Shown piece by piece: positions 9,927-19,576 of a DNA stretch of 64,000 nucleotides. The notes under the pieces were generated by a model, which did not search any database, was not told the DNA's origin, and worked only from the letters and a program-made list of their open reading frames with translations. Made by a program: the position numbers and the translations under genes. The DNA is from Paraburkholderia ribeironis (GTDB lineage Bacteria; Pseudomonadota; Gammaproteobacteria; Burkholderiales; Burkholderiaceae): positions 23,981-87,980 of the forward strand of contig NZ_CYGX02000070.1 in NCBI RefSeq assembly GCF_900019265.1. The letters run 5' to 3'. How positions within the stretch are numbered: position 1 is the stretch's first letter; every line of letters begins with the position of its first letter.

Positions 9927-11399
9927 ATGACGAAGCGATACGAGTTGAGCGAACTGATTCGTAACGACAATTTCATCGACGGCCAATGGGTCGCCGCGGC
10001 GAAAGGCAACCGCTTTGACGTCACCAATCCGGCGACGGGCGAAGTGATCGCGCAAGTCGCCGACAGCGACGCCGCCGATGCGCACGCCGCCACCGATGCC
10101 GCCGCCCGTGCGTTCCCCACCTGGCGCGATACGTTGCCGAAAGATCGCGCTGCCGTGCTGCATCGCTGGCATGCACTGATTGTCGAGAACGCGGATGGGC
10201 TGGGCCGCCTGATCTCGCTCGAACAAGGCAAGCCCTTCTCCGAAGGGCGCGGCGAAGTAATGTACGGCGCGTCGTATGTCGCGTGGTTCGCCGATGAAGC
10301 GACGCGCATCTACGGCGATATCATCCCGCAGCAGCAGCGCGGCAAGCGCATGAGCGCGGTGAAGGAACCCGTCGGCGTCGTCGCCGCGATCACGCCGTGG
10401 AATTTCCCGCTCGCGATGATCGCGCGCAAGATCGCGCCCGCGCTCGCGGCGGGCTGCACCGTAGTCGGCAAGCCGGCCGAGGACACGCCACTTACCGCAT
10501 TTGCTCTCGTGATGCTCGCGCACGAGGCAGGCGTGCCCGCAGGCGTTCTGAACCTGATCTCGGCATCGCGCGAGAATGCAGTGCCCGCCGTCGCTGACTG
10601 GCTTGCCGACAGCCGCGTGCGCAAGATCACGTTCACAGGGTCGACACGCGTAGGTAAGTATCTGGCGCGCGAATCTGCGGGCACGTTGAAGAAGCTGTCG
10701 CTCGAACTTGGCGGCAATGCGCCGTTTATCGTCTTCGACGACGCCGATCTCGATGCGGCCGTCACGGGCCTGCTCGCGGCAAAATTCCGCAATGGCGGCC
10801 AGACCTGTGTCTCTCCAAACCGCGTCTACGTGCAGTCGGGCGTGTACGAGCGGTTCGCCGATATGCTCGCCACCCGCGTCGCGGCGCTGAAGGTCGCACC
10901 GGCCACCGACCCGGCTGCCCAGATCGGCCCGATGATCAACGCCCCGGCCATCGACAAGATCGCACGTCACGTCGACGATGCAGCAAGCCGCGGCGCGCGC
11001 GTGCTAACAGGCGGCAAGCGTCTGCCCGAACTCGGTCCCAATTACTATGCGCCCACCGTGCTCGCCGACGCGACGCCTGAGATGCAACTGAGCTGCGACG
11101 AAACCTTTGGCCCGATTGTGCCGCTTTTTCATTTCGACGATGAAGCCGAGGCGATCCTCGCGGCCAACGACACGCTTTCCGGCCTCGCGTCGTACTTTTA
11201 CAGCCAGGACATGCGTCGCATCGACCGCGTTACGCGGCAACTGGAGGCGGGCATCGTTGGGATCAACGAGGGTGCGCTCGCCAGCGAAGCCGCGCCGTTC
11301 GGCGGCGTGAAGGAATCGGGCTATGGGCGGGAAGGCTCGAAGTACGGCCTCGACGATTACCTGTCGATCAAGTATCTCTGCCAGGGCGGACTCGAATGA
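9927..11399 (+). CDS. gabD: NAD(P)-dependent succinate-semialdehyde dehydrogenase-like aldehyde dehydrogenase
   Basis: A 490-residue aldehyde dehydrogenase of the GabD group, which oxidises succinate semialdehyde or similar omega-semialdehydes to acids. TPWNFPLAMIARK near residue 156 forms the NAD site. The general base is Glu260 in SLELGGN, and the nucleophile is Cys294 in NGGQTCVSPN. AAGGAG lies 8 bases before the ATG. It follows the tartrate dehydrogenase by 33 bp and overlaps the start of the desuccinylase remnant by 4 bp. With the class III aminotransferase it could complete breakdown of an amino acid or diamine. The symbol is by similarity; other semialdehydes are possible. Confidence 0.75.
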   Translation: MTKRYELSELIRNDNFIDGQWVAAAKGNRFDVTNPATGEVIAQVADSDAADAHAATDAAARAFPTWRDTLPKDRAAVLHRWHALIVENADGLGRLISLEQGKPFSEGRGEVMYGASYVAWFADEATRIYGDIIPQQQRGKRMSAVKEPVGVVAAITPWNFPLAMIARKIAPALAAGCTVVGKPAEDTPLTAFALVMLAHEAGVPAGVLNLISASRENAVPAVADWLADSRVRKITFTGSTRVGKYLARESAGTLKKLSLELGGNAPFIVFDDADLDAAVTGLLAAKFRNGGQTCVSPNRVYVQSGVYERFADMLATRVAALKVAPATDPAAQIGPMINAPAIDKIARHVDDAASRGARVLTGGKRLPELGPNYYAPTVLADATPEMQLSCDETFGPIVPLFHFDDEAEAILAANDTLSGLASYFYSQDMRRIDRVTRQLEAGIVGINEGALASEAAPFGGVKESGYGREGSKYGLDDYLSIKYLCQGGLE

Positions 11400-11882
11400 A
11401 CGCACACGCCAAACCAAGCGCCTATCCGATCGAACTCGCGTTTCCAGACATCGCCGCGCACGAGCTCAGCGAAACGGGCATCGCGTATGTGCATACCTTC
11501 GATTCGGGTGTCGCGGGTCTGCACGTGATGATCAACGCGCTCACGCACGGCAACGAAGTGTGCGGCGCGATCGTCGTCGATGCGTTGCTGCGCGCGAAGC
11601 TGCGTCCGAAGCGCGGCAAGCTTACGCTCGCGTTCGCGAACGTCGATGCGTATGCGCGCTTCGATCCGTCGCAACCGGACGCGGCACGCTTTGTCGATCA
11701 GGACTTCAACCGCGTGTGGACGGCGCACGCCGGGCGGGCAGATCGTCGGATATGGGACCGTCGGATGGGCGGCGGTCAGCGTCGCGCTGCTCGGGGTTTG
11801 CTGGGTATCGCGGGTGCGCGGTGTGCAGCGCGATGCGCGTCTAACCGGTGTGCCACAGGGTGATGTCGTCGGCGAAAGTTGA
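11396..11882 (+). pseudogene. Succinylglutamate desuccinylase/aspartoacylase-like N-terminus joined to a membrane-protein tail
   Basis: The first 105-110 residues (from the ATG at 11396, overlapping gabD by 4 bp) look like the start of an M14-type desuccinylase/aspartoacylase: GLHVMINALTHGNEVCGA carries the zinc His-Gly-Asn-Glu motif, then DQDFNRVW. After about 11725 similarity stops and the frame ends at 11863 with Arg-rich nonsense. In another frame, downstream of the same point, PGGQIVGYGTVGWAAVS then a hydrophobic stretch runs to a stop at 11882. This resembles the last transmembrane helix and tail of a transporter such as an MFS permease. A deletion most simply explains the join. Neither half can work. 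Confidence 0.7.
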
Positions 11883-11912
11883 GGTGGGTGCAACGCGCTG
11901 CGCGCCTCACCG

Positions 11913-13055
11913 CTACGCCGCCCCCAACCCGGCTAGCGGATGCGCCTCCGTCTTCCACGGCGAAGTCAGAAAATGCCTAACCCGTTCGGCCCGCACTTCG
12001 GCGAGCGTGGCGGGCGCCCAGCGCGCTTTGCGATCCTTGTCGAGCAATTGCGCCCGCACCCCTTCACAGAAGTCGCCGTCCTCGATCACCCGTTTCACGA
12101 TACCCAGTTCCATCCGGAAGCACTCGGCGAGCGTCATCTGCCGGCCGCGCAATAGCGCCTCGCGCGTCACGCACAGCATGGTCGGCGAGTGAGCGGTCAT
12201 GGCCTCGTAGGTGGACTGCAACCACTGCTTCACCTCGCGCGGCGGCTCGCGCTCCAGGTCGTGGCGCAACGTCGCGACCATCCGTTCGACGCTCGAACGC
12301 CGATCGAAGTGCCGCAGCATCAATTGCGTCAACGCCGTCAACGGCGCATGCGGGACGATATTGCAGGGCGGCTCGAACACGCCCCGCAATGCGGCGATCA
12401 GATCGCCGTCATGCGACATGCGCTGCAAGCGTTCTTCAAAGCTCGCGAGCCATTCGGCCGGCACGCACAGGTCGGCCAGTTGCAGGCGCAATGCATCGGC
12501 GCCCGACAAGCTCGCGCCAGTCAGCCCGACATACAGCTCGATCTCCGCTGGCATCACGCTCAGAAACCGCGTCGCGCCGACGTCCGGCAAAAAGCCGATG
12601 CGCGTCTCCGGCATCGCGATCTTGCTGCGCTCGGTGACGATGCGCAGCCGCGCCGCCTGACCGAGCCCCATGCCGCCGCCCATCGCAATGCCGTCGAGCA
12701 GCGCGACCACGGGTTTCGGAAACGTGTGCAGCGCGTAATCGAGCCGGTACTCGTCGATGAAAAACGCCAGCCAGCGATGATCGCCACTCTTCGCGAGTCG
12801 ATGCACTTCGCGCACGTCGCCGCCTGCGCAAAAGCCCTTCGCGCCCGCGCCTTTCAGCACTACCGCGACGATGCTGCTGTCGCTGCGGCAATGTTCGACC
12901 AGCACGGCGAGCTCACGCACCATCGCGTGCGACAGCGCATTGAGCGCGGCCGGCCGATTCAGCGTAATGATCGCCACCCGGTTGACGACGCGAAACAGAA
13001 TCTCGCGTTGCCCTTCGCTGCCCGTATCGAGCACGACGCTTTGCAAGGCGCTCAT
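11913..13055 (-). CDS. 3-hydroxyisobutyryl-CoA hydrolase
   Basis: A 380-residue crotonase-fold protein. It has the extended length and C-terminal region of 3-hydroxyisobutyryl-CoA hydrolases, against about 260 residues for ordinary hydratases. It hydrolyses 3-hydroxyisobutyryl-CoA to 3-hydroxyisobutyrate in valine breakdown. The oxyanion-hole segments are GFCAGGDVREV and GIAMGGGMGLG, and the catalytic Glu and Asp lie in MPETRIGFLPDVGA. It is the last gene of the left-running operon and overlaps the enoyl-CoA hydratase gene by 4 bp (ATGA). Its product is the substrate of MmsB encoded two genes upstream. Confidence 0.88.
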   Translation of the reverse strand: MSALQSVVLDTGSEGQREILFRVVNRVAIITLNRPAALNALSHAMVRELAVLVEHCRSDSSIVAVVLKGAGAKGFCAGGDVREVHRLAKSGDHRWLAFFIDEYRLDYALHTFPKPVVALLDGIAMGGGMGLGQAARLRIVTERSKIAMPETRIGFLPDVGATRFLSVMPAEIELYVGLTGASLSGADALRLQLADLCVPAEWLASFEERLQRMSHDGDLIAALRGVFEPPCNIVPHAPLTALTQLMLRHFDRRSSVERMVATLRHDLEREPPREVKQWLQSTYEAMTAHSPTMLCVTREALLRGRQMTLAECFRMELGIVKRVIEDGDFCEGVRAQLLDKDRKARWAPATLAEVRAERVRHFLTSPWKTEAHPLAGLGAA

Positions 13056-13891
13056 CGGTGGGTCTCCTGCTGTGCGTATGCAGAGTGGGCGACGTGATCC
13101 GTCGGCTGAGGTTGCGCCGCCTGCCAGCGCGGCGTGCGTTTCTCAAGAAACGCGTTGACGCCTTCGCGCTGATCGGCGCCGTCGAACAGATCGACGAAAC
13201 GTTCGCGTTCCAGCGCCAACGCCGCGGCACGCGGCACGCCGTTGCGCGCCTGATGAATCAGGTGCTTGCTGAAGCCGACCGCTTGCGGGCTCAGACCCAC
13301 GACACGCGCGGCCATGGTGAGCGCGGCGTCGCGCGCCGCGCCCTGCTCCACCACGTCCTCGACGAGACCGATGCGCAGCGCGGTCGCCGCATCGACGCGC
13401 TCGCCGGTGAGAATCATCCGCTTGGCCCAGCCTTCGCCGACCAACCACGGCAACGTCTGCGTGCCGCAACCGCACGGCAGCAGACCGACCGCGGTCTCAG
13501 GCAACGCCAGCAACGCATGGCGCTCCGCGATGCGGATATCGCACGCGAGCGCGCACTCCAGTCCGCCGCCCATCGCGTAGCCGTTGATCGCGGCGATCAC
13601 CACCGGCCGCGCGTTCTGCAAGGCTTCGAACGCCGCGCCGAAGCGCGCCGCCGCGTGGCGCGCAACTTCGCGGTCGCCATCGGCGAAGCTGTTCAGGTCA
13701 GCGCCCGCGCTGAAGAATTTCGGTCCGGCGCCGGTGATCACGACGGCCCGCACGCGAGCGTCGGCGTTCAGACGTTCGATGGTCCGCTGCAATTGCAGCA
13801 GGCCATCAGGCGTAAACGCGTTCGCGGGTGGTCGTGTGAGCGTCAGTTGCGCGACGGCACCGTCGTGCGCGTAGTCGAGTTCGATCATCAC
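13052..13891 (-). CDS. Enoyl-CoA hydratase/isomerase family protein
   Basis: A 279-residue crotonase-family enzyme, expected to hydrate methacrylyl-CoA to 3-hydroxyisobutyryl-CoA in this context. Motifs are FFSAGADLNSF and GYAMGGGLECALACD (oxyanion hole) and LALPETAVGLLPCGCG. The start overlaps the stop of mmsB by 4 bp, and its stop overlaps the next start by 4 bp, so the three genes are translationally coupled. The C-terminal tail after TPRWQA is longer than usual and rich in Gln and His. Substrate assignment rests on operon context. Confidence 0.85.
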   Translation of the reverse strand: MMIELDYAHDGAVAQLTLTRPPANAFTPDGLLQLQRTIERLNADARVRAVVITGAGPKFFSAGADLNSFADGDREVARHAAARFGAAFEALQNARPVVIAAINGYAMGGGLECALACDIRIAERHALLALPETAVGLLPCGCGTQTLPWLVGEGWAKRMILTGERVDAATALRIGLVEDVVEQGAARDAALTMAARVVGLSPQAVGFSKHLIHQARNGVPRAAALALERERFVDLFDGADQREGVNAFLEKRTPRWQAAQPQPTDHVAHSAYAQQETHR

Positions 13892-14808
13892 GCGCCTCCG
13901 CCGTTGCTGTTGCTGGCGTCGCGCCCATCGTCGCGATAGAGCTTGATGACCGCGGAAAAGTCCAGGCGTCCCGCGCCCTTGCTGCTCATCGTCTGATAAA
14001 GCTGCTGCGCGAGCGCCCCGAGATAGACCGGTTGATGCGCAAAGCGCGCAGCGTCGGTGGCGAGGCCGAGGTCCTTGAGCATCAGGTCGGTGCCGAAGCC
14101 GCCGGTGTAGCCGCGCGTGGACGGCGCGCTGTCGATCACGCCGGGCATCGGGTTATACGTATCCGAACTCCAGCAGCGCCCGGTCGACGTGTTGATGATG
14201 CCGCCCAGCACCTTCGCATCGATGCCGAGCGCCTCGCCCAGCGACATCGCCTCGGCCACGCCCGCCATCGTGATGCCGAGCACGAGGTTGTTGCAAATCT
14301 TCGCCACCTGGCCCGTACCGGTATCACCGCAATGCACGATGTTTTTGCCCATCGCCGCCAGCACCGGCTTGACCTCTTCATACGCGCTCGCACTGCCGCC
14401 GACCATGAAGGTCAGCGTGCCCGCCGCCGCGCCGCCGGTGCCGCCCGATACCGGCGCATCGACGAAGCTGTTGCCGTGGCGCGCCGCCAGCTCGGCGAAC
14501 GCTTTCACGCTGGCGGGATCGATCGTGCTCGAATCGATGATCGTCACGCCCTTCGCAATGCCCGCGAGCACGCCGTCGTCAGCGCTCAGCACGCTGCGCA
14601 CATGCGCGGCGGCGGGCAGCATGGTCATCACGCACTCCGCATCGGTCGCGGCCGCCTTGGGCGAGCCGGCCGCCTGCGCGCCCGCATCGACGAGCGCCTG
14701 CACGGCTTGCGCGTCGAGGTCGAACACGCGCACCGCGTGGCCCGCCTTCAGCAGGTTGCGCGCCATCGGCGCACCCATGTTGCCGAGTCCGATAAAGCCA
14801 ATCTTCAT
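13888..14808 (-). CDS. mmsB: 3-hydroxyisobutyrate dehydrogenase
   Basis: A 306-residue NAD-dependent dehydrogenase that oxidises 3-hydroxyisobutyrate to methylmalonate semialdehyde. The N-terminal Rossmann motif is GFIGLGNMGAPMARNL. The substrate motif DAPVSGGTGGAAAGTL and the catalytic Lys in GTGQVAKICNN are present. The start at 14808 (MKIGFIG) is the family start; the open frame runs further upstream without meaning. It lies 49 bp after mmsA and overlaps the enoyl-CoA hydratase start by 4 bp. Confidence 0.9.
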   Translation of the reverse strand: MKIGFIGLGNMGAPMARNLLKAGHAVRVFDLDAQAVQALVDAGAQAAGSPKAAATDAECVMTMLPAAAHVRSVLSADDGVLAGIAKGVTIIDSSTIDPASVKAFAELAARHGNSFVDAPVSGGTGGAAAGTLTFMVGGSASAYEEVKPVLAAMGKNIVHCGDTGTGQVAKICNNLVLGITMAGVAEAMSLGEALGIDAKVLGGIINTSTGRCWSSDTYNPMPGVIDSAPSTRGYTGGFGTDLMLKDLGLATDAARFAHQPVYLGALAQQLYQTMSSKGAGRLDFSAVIKLYRDDGRDASNSNGGGA

Positions 14809-14857
14809 GATTGCCGCCTCCGTATGCCTGTGTGTATCTGCGTGTCGGGCGGGCCGA

Positions 14858-16420
14858 TCAGCGCAGGCTGATGGTCGTGTTGACGCCGTCGTTGACCGTG
14901 TCGTCGTCGAACCAGCGGGCCGTGACGGTCTTGGTCTGCGTGTAGAACTGCACCACCTGCTTGCCGTACGGGCCAAGGTCGCCGAGCTTCGAGCCGCGTG
15001 AGCCGGTGAAGCTGAAAAACGGCACCGGCACCGGAATCGGAATGTTGATGCCGACCTGGCCGATATCGATCTCGCTCTGGAATTTGCGTGCCGCCGCGCC
15101 GCTCTGCGTGAACAGGCCGACGCCGTTACCGAACGGATTGCGGTTGACGAGCGCGATTGCGTCGTCAAGCGTGGCGACGTTCAGCACCACCAGCACCGGG
15201 CCGAAAATCTCGGTGCGGTAGATTTCCATCTCGGCGGTGACATCGGTGAACACCGTCGGGCCGATGAAGTTGCCCTGCTCGTAACCAGGCACCTTCACGT
15301 CGCGGCCGTCGAGCGCGAGCGTCGCGCCTTCTGTCACCCCCGCTTCGATCAGCCCGAGTACGCGTTGCTTAGCCGCGCGTGAGACCACCGGGCCGAGGTC
15401 GGTACCCGGCTCATTGCCCGCATTGACCCTGAGCGTCTTCGCCTTGGCGACCAACTCGGGCAGCCACTGTTGCGCCGCCCCCACCAGCACCACCACCGAG
15501 GTCGCCATGCAGCGCTGCCCGGCCGCGCCGAAGCCCGCGCCGGCCAATGCGTTCAAGGTCTGCTCGCGGTTCGCGTCGGGCAGCACCACCGCGTGGTTTT
15601 TCGCGCCCATCATCGATTGCACGCGCTTGCCGTGTTCGCTGCCAAGGCGATACACGTGCGTGCCGACCGCGGTCGAACCAACGAACGAAATCGCTTTCAC
15701 CAGTTCGTGCGTGCAGAGCGCGTCGACCACGTCCTTGCCGCCGTGCACCACGTTCAGCACGCCCTTCGGCACACCGGCTTCGAGTGCGAGCTCGACCAGC
15801 TGCATCGTCGACAGCGGGTCCTGCTCCGACGGCTTGAGCACGAAGGTATTGCCGCACACGATCGCCATGGGAAACATCCACAGCGGAATCATCGCGGGGA
15901 AGTTGAACGGCGTGATGCCGGCGCAGACGCCGAGCGGCTGACGCAGCGTGTAGGTGTCCACGCCGCCCGCCACGTTTTCCGCGAATTCGCCCTGCTGCAA
16001 CGTGCCGATCGAGCACGCGTGTTCGACCACTTCGAGTCCGCGAAAGATGTCGCCTTCGGCATCGGGGATCGTCTTGCCCTGCTCGGCGCTGAGGGTCTTC
16101 GCGATGCGCGGCATATGCTCGCGAATCAGCGCCTGGTACTTCAGCATGATGCGCATGCGCGCGCCGATCGGCGTGTCCTTCCACGTCTTGAACGCGGCGT
16201 GCGCGCTCCTGATCGCTTCGTCGACTTCGTCGGTGGTGGCGAACGGCACGCGCGCCAGCACCTGCTGCGTGGCGGGGTTGACGATGTCGCGCCATTCGCT
16301 GGTTGTCGATTCGACGAACTCGCCGTTGATCAGCAGCTTGACGGTGGCTGTGGTGCCAATGTTGCCACCGCTATTGGCGTCATTGCGCCCGGCCAGGTTC
16401 GAAGAAGCAGTTGCGCTCAT
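14858..16420 (-). CDS. mmsA: CoA-acylating methylmalonate-semialdehyde dehydrogenase
   Basis: A 520-residue aldehyde dehydrogenase family enzyme converting methylmalonate semialdehyde to propionyl-CoA, the last step of the valine branch. The nucleophile is Cys304 in GAAGQRCMATS. Where hydrolytic relatives have a Glu in LELGGK, it has MMGAKNHAVV, as expected for the CoA-acylating subgroup. TPFNFPAMIPLW forms the NAD site. It has about 20 extra residues at the N-terminus before TVKLLINGEF. It lies 74 bp after the acyl-CoA synthetase gene and 49 bp before mmsB. Confidence 0.92.
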   Translation of the reverse strand: MSATASSNLAGRNDANSGGNIGTTATVKLLINGEFVESTTSEWRDIVNPATQQVLARVPFATTDEVDEAIRSAHAAFKTWKDTPIGARMRIMLKYQALIREHMPRIAKTLSAEQGKTIPDAEGDIFRGLEVVEHACSIGTLQQGEFAENVAGGVDTYTLRQPLGVCAGITPFNFPAMIPLWMFPMAIVCGNTFVLKPSEQDPLSTMQLVELALEAGVPKGVLNVVHGGKDVVDALCTHELVKAISFVGSTAVGTHVYRLGSEHGKRVQSMMGAKNHAVVLPDANREQTLNALAGAGFGAAGQRCMATSVVVLVGAAQQWLPELVAKAKTLRVNAGNEPGTDLGPVVSRAAKQRVLGLIEAGVTEGATLALDGRDVKVPGYEQGNFIGPTVFTDVTAEMEIYRTEIFGPVLVVLNVATLDDAIALVNRNPFGNGVGLFTQSGAAARKFQSEIDIGQVGINIPIPVPVPFFSFTGSRGSKLGDLGPYGKQVVQFYTQTKTVTARWFDDDTVNDGVNTTISLR

Positions 16421-16494
16421 GCTGAAACTCCTGTGCTATGGCCGCGCGGCGGCCGGAGAGTAAGAGAGACTGAAGAAACGGTGAATGAAAACAA

Positions 16495-18186
16495 TCAGCG
16501 CAGATCGGGGAAATCCTCTTCCCAGTACTCGTCCGGCAGACGCGCGGGTTCGGCCGCGCGCTCCATTTCGCGGCGTCGCAACTCGACGCGGCGGATCTTG
16601 CCGGAGATGGTCTTGGGCAGCTCGCTGAATTGCAACCGACGAATCCGCTTGTACGGCGCGAGCTTTGCGCGCGAAAACGCGAAGACGGCGCGTGCGAGTT
16701 CGGGCCCGGCCTCGTAGCCCTGACGTACCGTGACGAAGGCCTTGGGCACCGATAACCGCAGTGCGTCGGCGCTCGGCACCACGGCCGCCTCGCCGATCGC
16801 CTCGTGCTCGATCAGCACGCTTTCCAGTTCGAACGGACTGAGCCGGTAATCGGATGATTTGAACACGTCGTCCGCGCGGCCGACATAGACGTAGTAGCCG
16901 TCGTCGCGCAGCATCGCGACATCGGACGTGCGGTAGAAGCCGTTGCGCATTGCCTGCGCGGTGGCATTCGCATTGTTCGCGTAGCCGGTCATCAGACCCA
17001 GCGGACGCGCGGCGAGCGGCAACGCGATTTCGCCTTCGGTCACGGGCTGATCGTCGGCGTCGAGCAGCTCGATCCGGTAGCCCGGCAGCGGACGCCCCAT
17101 CGAACCGGGCACGACCGGCTGGCCCGGCGAGTTGCCGATCTGGCAGGTGGTCTCGGTCTGGCCGAAGCCGTCGCGAATCGTGATGCCCCATGCGTGCCGG
17201 ACCCGTTCGATGATCTCCGGATTCAACGGCTCACCGGCGCCGACGATCTCGCGCAGCTTGACCGGATAGTCGGCGAGGTGTTCCTGGACCAGCATGCGCC
17301 AGACCGTGGGCGGCGCGCACAGCGTGGTGACGTTGAAGCGCACCAGCACGTTCAGCGTGTCTTTCGGCACGAAGCGCGCGAAGTTGAAGACGAACACGCA
17401 GGCCTGCGCGTTCCACGGCGCGAAGAAGCAGCTCCACGCGTGCTTGGCCCAGCCGGGCGAGCTGATGTTCCAATGGATGTCGCCCGGTTGCAGACCGATC
17501 CAGTACATCGTCGACAGATGCCCGACCGGATAGCTTTGATGCGTATGCTCGACCAGCTTCGGCTTCGACGTAGTGCCCGACGTGAAGTACAGCAGCAGCG
17601 CGTCGCTGGCGCGCGTGATGCCGTCGGGTGTGAAATGCGGCGACGCCTGGCTGGCGGCGGACAGATCGATCCAGCCGTCGCACGGCGCGCCGACCGAGAA
17701 GCGCGTGAGCGGCACGTCGAGCGTCTCGAACTTGGCCAGCTCCGCGCTATCGACCACCGCGAACTTCGCGCCGCCGATCTGCACGCGGTCGCGCACGTCG
17801 TCGGCGGACAGCTGGGTGGTGGCGGGCAGCACGATCGCGCCGAGCTTCATCGCCGCGAGCATCACGTCCCACAGTTCGACGCGGTTCGGCAGCATCAGCA
17901 GCACGCGATCGCCGCGACCCACGCCCGCGCCGCGCAGAAAGTTCGCCATGCGCGCCGAGCGCTCCGACATCTGCGCATACGACAGGCACAGGCCATCGCC
18001 GGTTGGATCGTCGACGATCCACAGCGCGGGGTTGTGATTGTCGCGTGCGATCACGTCGAAGTAGTCGAGCGCCCAGTTGAATTCGCCCAGCGCCGGCCAC
18101 GCGAATTCGCGGTACGCCCGGTCGTAGTCGGTTCGATGGCGCAATAACAGATCGCGCGCTTCGAAAAAGCCTTTCGCTGTAGTCAT
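16495..18186 (-). CDS. AMP-dependent acyl-CoA synthetase
   Basis: A 563-residue member of the ANL superfamily that activates a carboxylic acid to its CoA thioester through an acyl-adenylate. The P-loop-like signature is LLYFTSGTTSKPKLVEHTH. RDGFGQTET and YVGRADDVFKSSDYRLSP mark motifs A5 and the hinge, and SGKIRRVELR carries the C-terminal catalytic Lys. The sequence resembles short or medium-chain acid ligases (acetyl/propionyl-like). In the valine cluster, isobutyrate is a reasonable substrate, letting the pathway start from free isobutyrate. It lies 110 bp after the acyl-CoA dehydrogenase. Confidence 0.85.
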   Translation of the reverse strand: MTTAKGFFEARDLLLRHRTDYDRAYREFAWPALGEFNWALDYFDVIARDNHNPALWIVDDPTGDGLCLSYAQMSERSARMANFLRGAGVGRGDRVLLMLPNRVELWDVMLAAMKLGAIVLPATTQLSADDVRDRVQIGGAKFAVVDSAELAKFETLDVPLTRFSVGAPCDGWIDLSAASQASPHFTPDGITRASDALLLYFTSGTTSKPKLVEHTHQSYPVGHLSTMYWIGLQPGDIHWNISSPGWAKHAWSCFFAPWNAQACVFVFNFARFVPKDTLNVLVRFNVTTLCAPPTVWRMLVQEHLADYPVKLREIVGAGEPLNPEIIERVRHAWGITIRDGFGQTETTCQIGNSPGQPVVPGSMGRPLPGYRIELLDADDQPVTEGEIALPLAARPLGLMTGYANNANATAQAMRNGFYRTSDVAMLRDDGYYVYVGRADDVFKSSDYRLSPFELESVLIEHEAIGEAAVVPSADALRLSVPKAFVTVRQGYEAGPELARAVFAFSRAKLAPYKRIRRLQFSELPKTISGKIRRVELRRREMERAAEPARLPDEYWEEDFPDLR

Positions 18187-18296
18187 CGTCGTCTCCTGTG
18201 TCTTTTTGCCCCGCTGTGCCGCGCCCGTGCCTCACTCACGCACGACGCGCAAGCCATTGTGCGCTCAAACGCCGCGTGAATCGCGTCTCCTCAGGC

Positions 18297-19430
18297 CTAC
18301 ACATGCCGCGCGATCACCATGCGCTGCACTTCGCTGGTTCCTTCGTAGATCTGCGTGATGCGAGCGTCGCGGTAGTGGCGCTCCACCGCGTAGTCCTCGA
18401 GATAGCCATAGCCGCCGTGAATCTGGATCGCGTTCGAGCAGATTTCCTCGGCCAGTTCCGACGCGAACAGCTTCGCCTGCGATGCCTCCGACAAACACGG
18501 CTTACCCGCCGAGCGCAGCCGCGCCGCGTGATGCACGAGCAGACGCGCGGCGTTCAGGCGCGTGGCCATATCGGCGAGCATGTTGGCGATGGTCTGATGA
18601 TCCTTGAGCGGCTTGCCGAACTGCACGCGCTCGTTCGCATAGCGGCGCGCGGCGTCGAACGCGGCCCGCGCAATGCCGACCGCCTGCGCGGCGATGCCGA
18701 TGCGCCCGCCTTCGAGATTCGACAGCGCGATGCGCAAGCCGTCGCCCGGTTCGCCGAGCAGATTGGCCTCGGGCACCGCGCAGTCGTCGAGCGCGATCGG
18801 ACAGGTGTCGGACGCGCGGATGCCGAGCTTGTGCTCCGGTTTGCCGACGTTGAAGCCGGGCGTCCCGGTCGGCACGATGAACGCGGACAGGCCGCGCTTG
18901 CCGCGCTCGGGATCGGTGACGGCGAACACGATCGCGAGATCGGCACGCGCGCCGTTGGTCACGAACTGCTTGCTGCCGTTGAGAATCCATTGGCCGTCGC
19001 GCAGCACCGCACGCGAGCGCAGATTGTTCGCCTCGGAGCCGGCCTGCGGCTCGGTCAGGCAGAACGCGCCGATCTGGCGGCCGGTCGCGAGGTCCTGCAG
19101 ATAGCGGTCTTTCTGCGCGTCGCTGCCGAAGTTGAGGATCGGCCCGCAGCCGACCGAGTTGTGCACGCTCATCAGCGTCGCGCACGCGGCGCAGCCGGCC
19201 GCGATCTCCTCGAGCGCGAGCGCATAGGCGATGTAGTCGGTGTACGAACCGCCCCACTCCGATGGCACGATCATGCCGAGAAAGCCGAGCTCGCCCATCT
19301 GCGCGACGACCTCCGTGGGCAGTTGCGCGTCGCGGTCCCATTGCGCTGCGTAAGGTGCGAGCCGCTCGGTGGCGAAGTCGCGAGCGGCGTCGCGAATCAT
19401 CCTTTGTTCGTCGGTGTAGAAGCTGTCCAT
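18297..19430 (-). CDS. Acyl-CoA dehydrogenase (isobutyryl-CoA dehydrogenase in context)
   Basis: A 377-residue flavoprotein that introduces a double bond into a short or branched acyl-CoA and passes electrons to ETF. The FAD/substrate signature GAFCLTEPQAGSEANN is near residue 120-135. The C-terminal QIHGGYGYLEDYAVERHYRD precedes the end; the base region IYEGTSEVQ is canonical. The start at 19430 (MDSFYTDEQ) gives the family length; the open frame extends far upstream as GC-rich shadow. It is the first gene of the valine operon, divergent from an AraC-type gene. The acid preference is inferred from neighbours mmsA, mmsB and the hydrolase. Confidence 0.88.
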   Translation of the reverse strand: MDSFYTDEQRMIRDAARDFATERLAPYAAQWDRDAQLPTEVVAQMGELGFLGMIVPSEWGGSYTDYIAYALALEEIAAGCAACATLMSVHNSVGCGPILNFGSDAQKDRYLQDLATGRQIGAFCLTEPQAGSEANNLRSRAVLRDGQWILNGSKQFVTNGARADLAIVFAVTDPERGKRGLSAFIVPTGTPGFNVGKPEHKLGIRASDTCPIALDDCAVPEANLLGEPGDGLRIALSNLEGGRIGIAAQAVGIARAAFDAARRYANERVQFGKPLKDHQTIANMLADMATRLNAARLLVHHAARLRSAGKPCLSEASQAKLFASELAEEICSNAIQIHGGYGYLEDYAVERHYRDARITQIYEGTSEVQRMVIARHV

Positions 19431-19576
19431 GGGTCCGGTCCTGTGCTGTCTCGTCCGATCGCGACGCTTGCGCCGCCTCGCGGTGGTGTGTCGATGCAGC
19501 CAGCGCTGCATTTCGCGTGAGGGCAAGTGTAGGCAAGCCGCCGGCGCGGTTCGATGCTCAGCGCGATCATTCTGGC

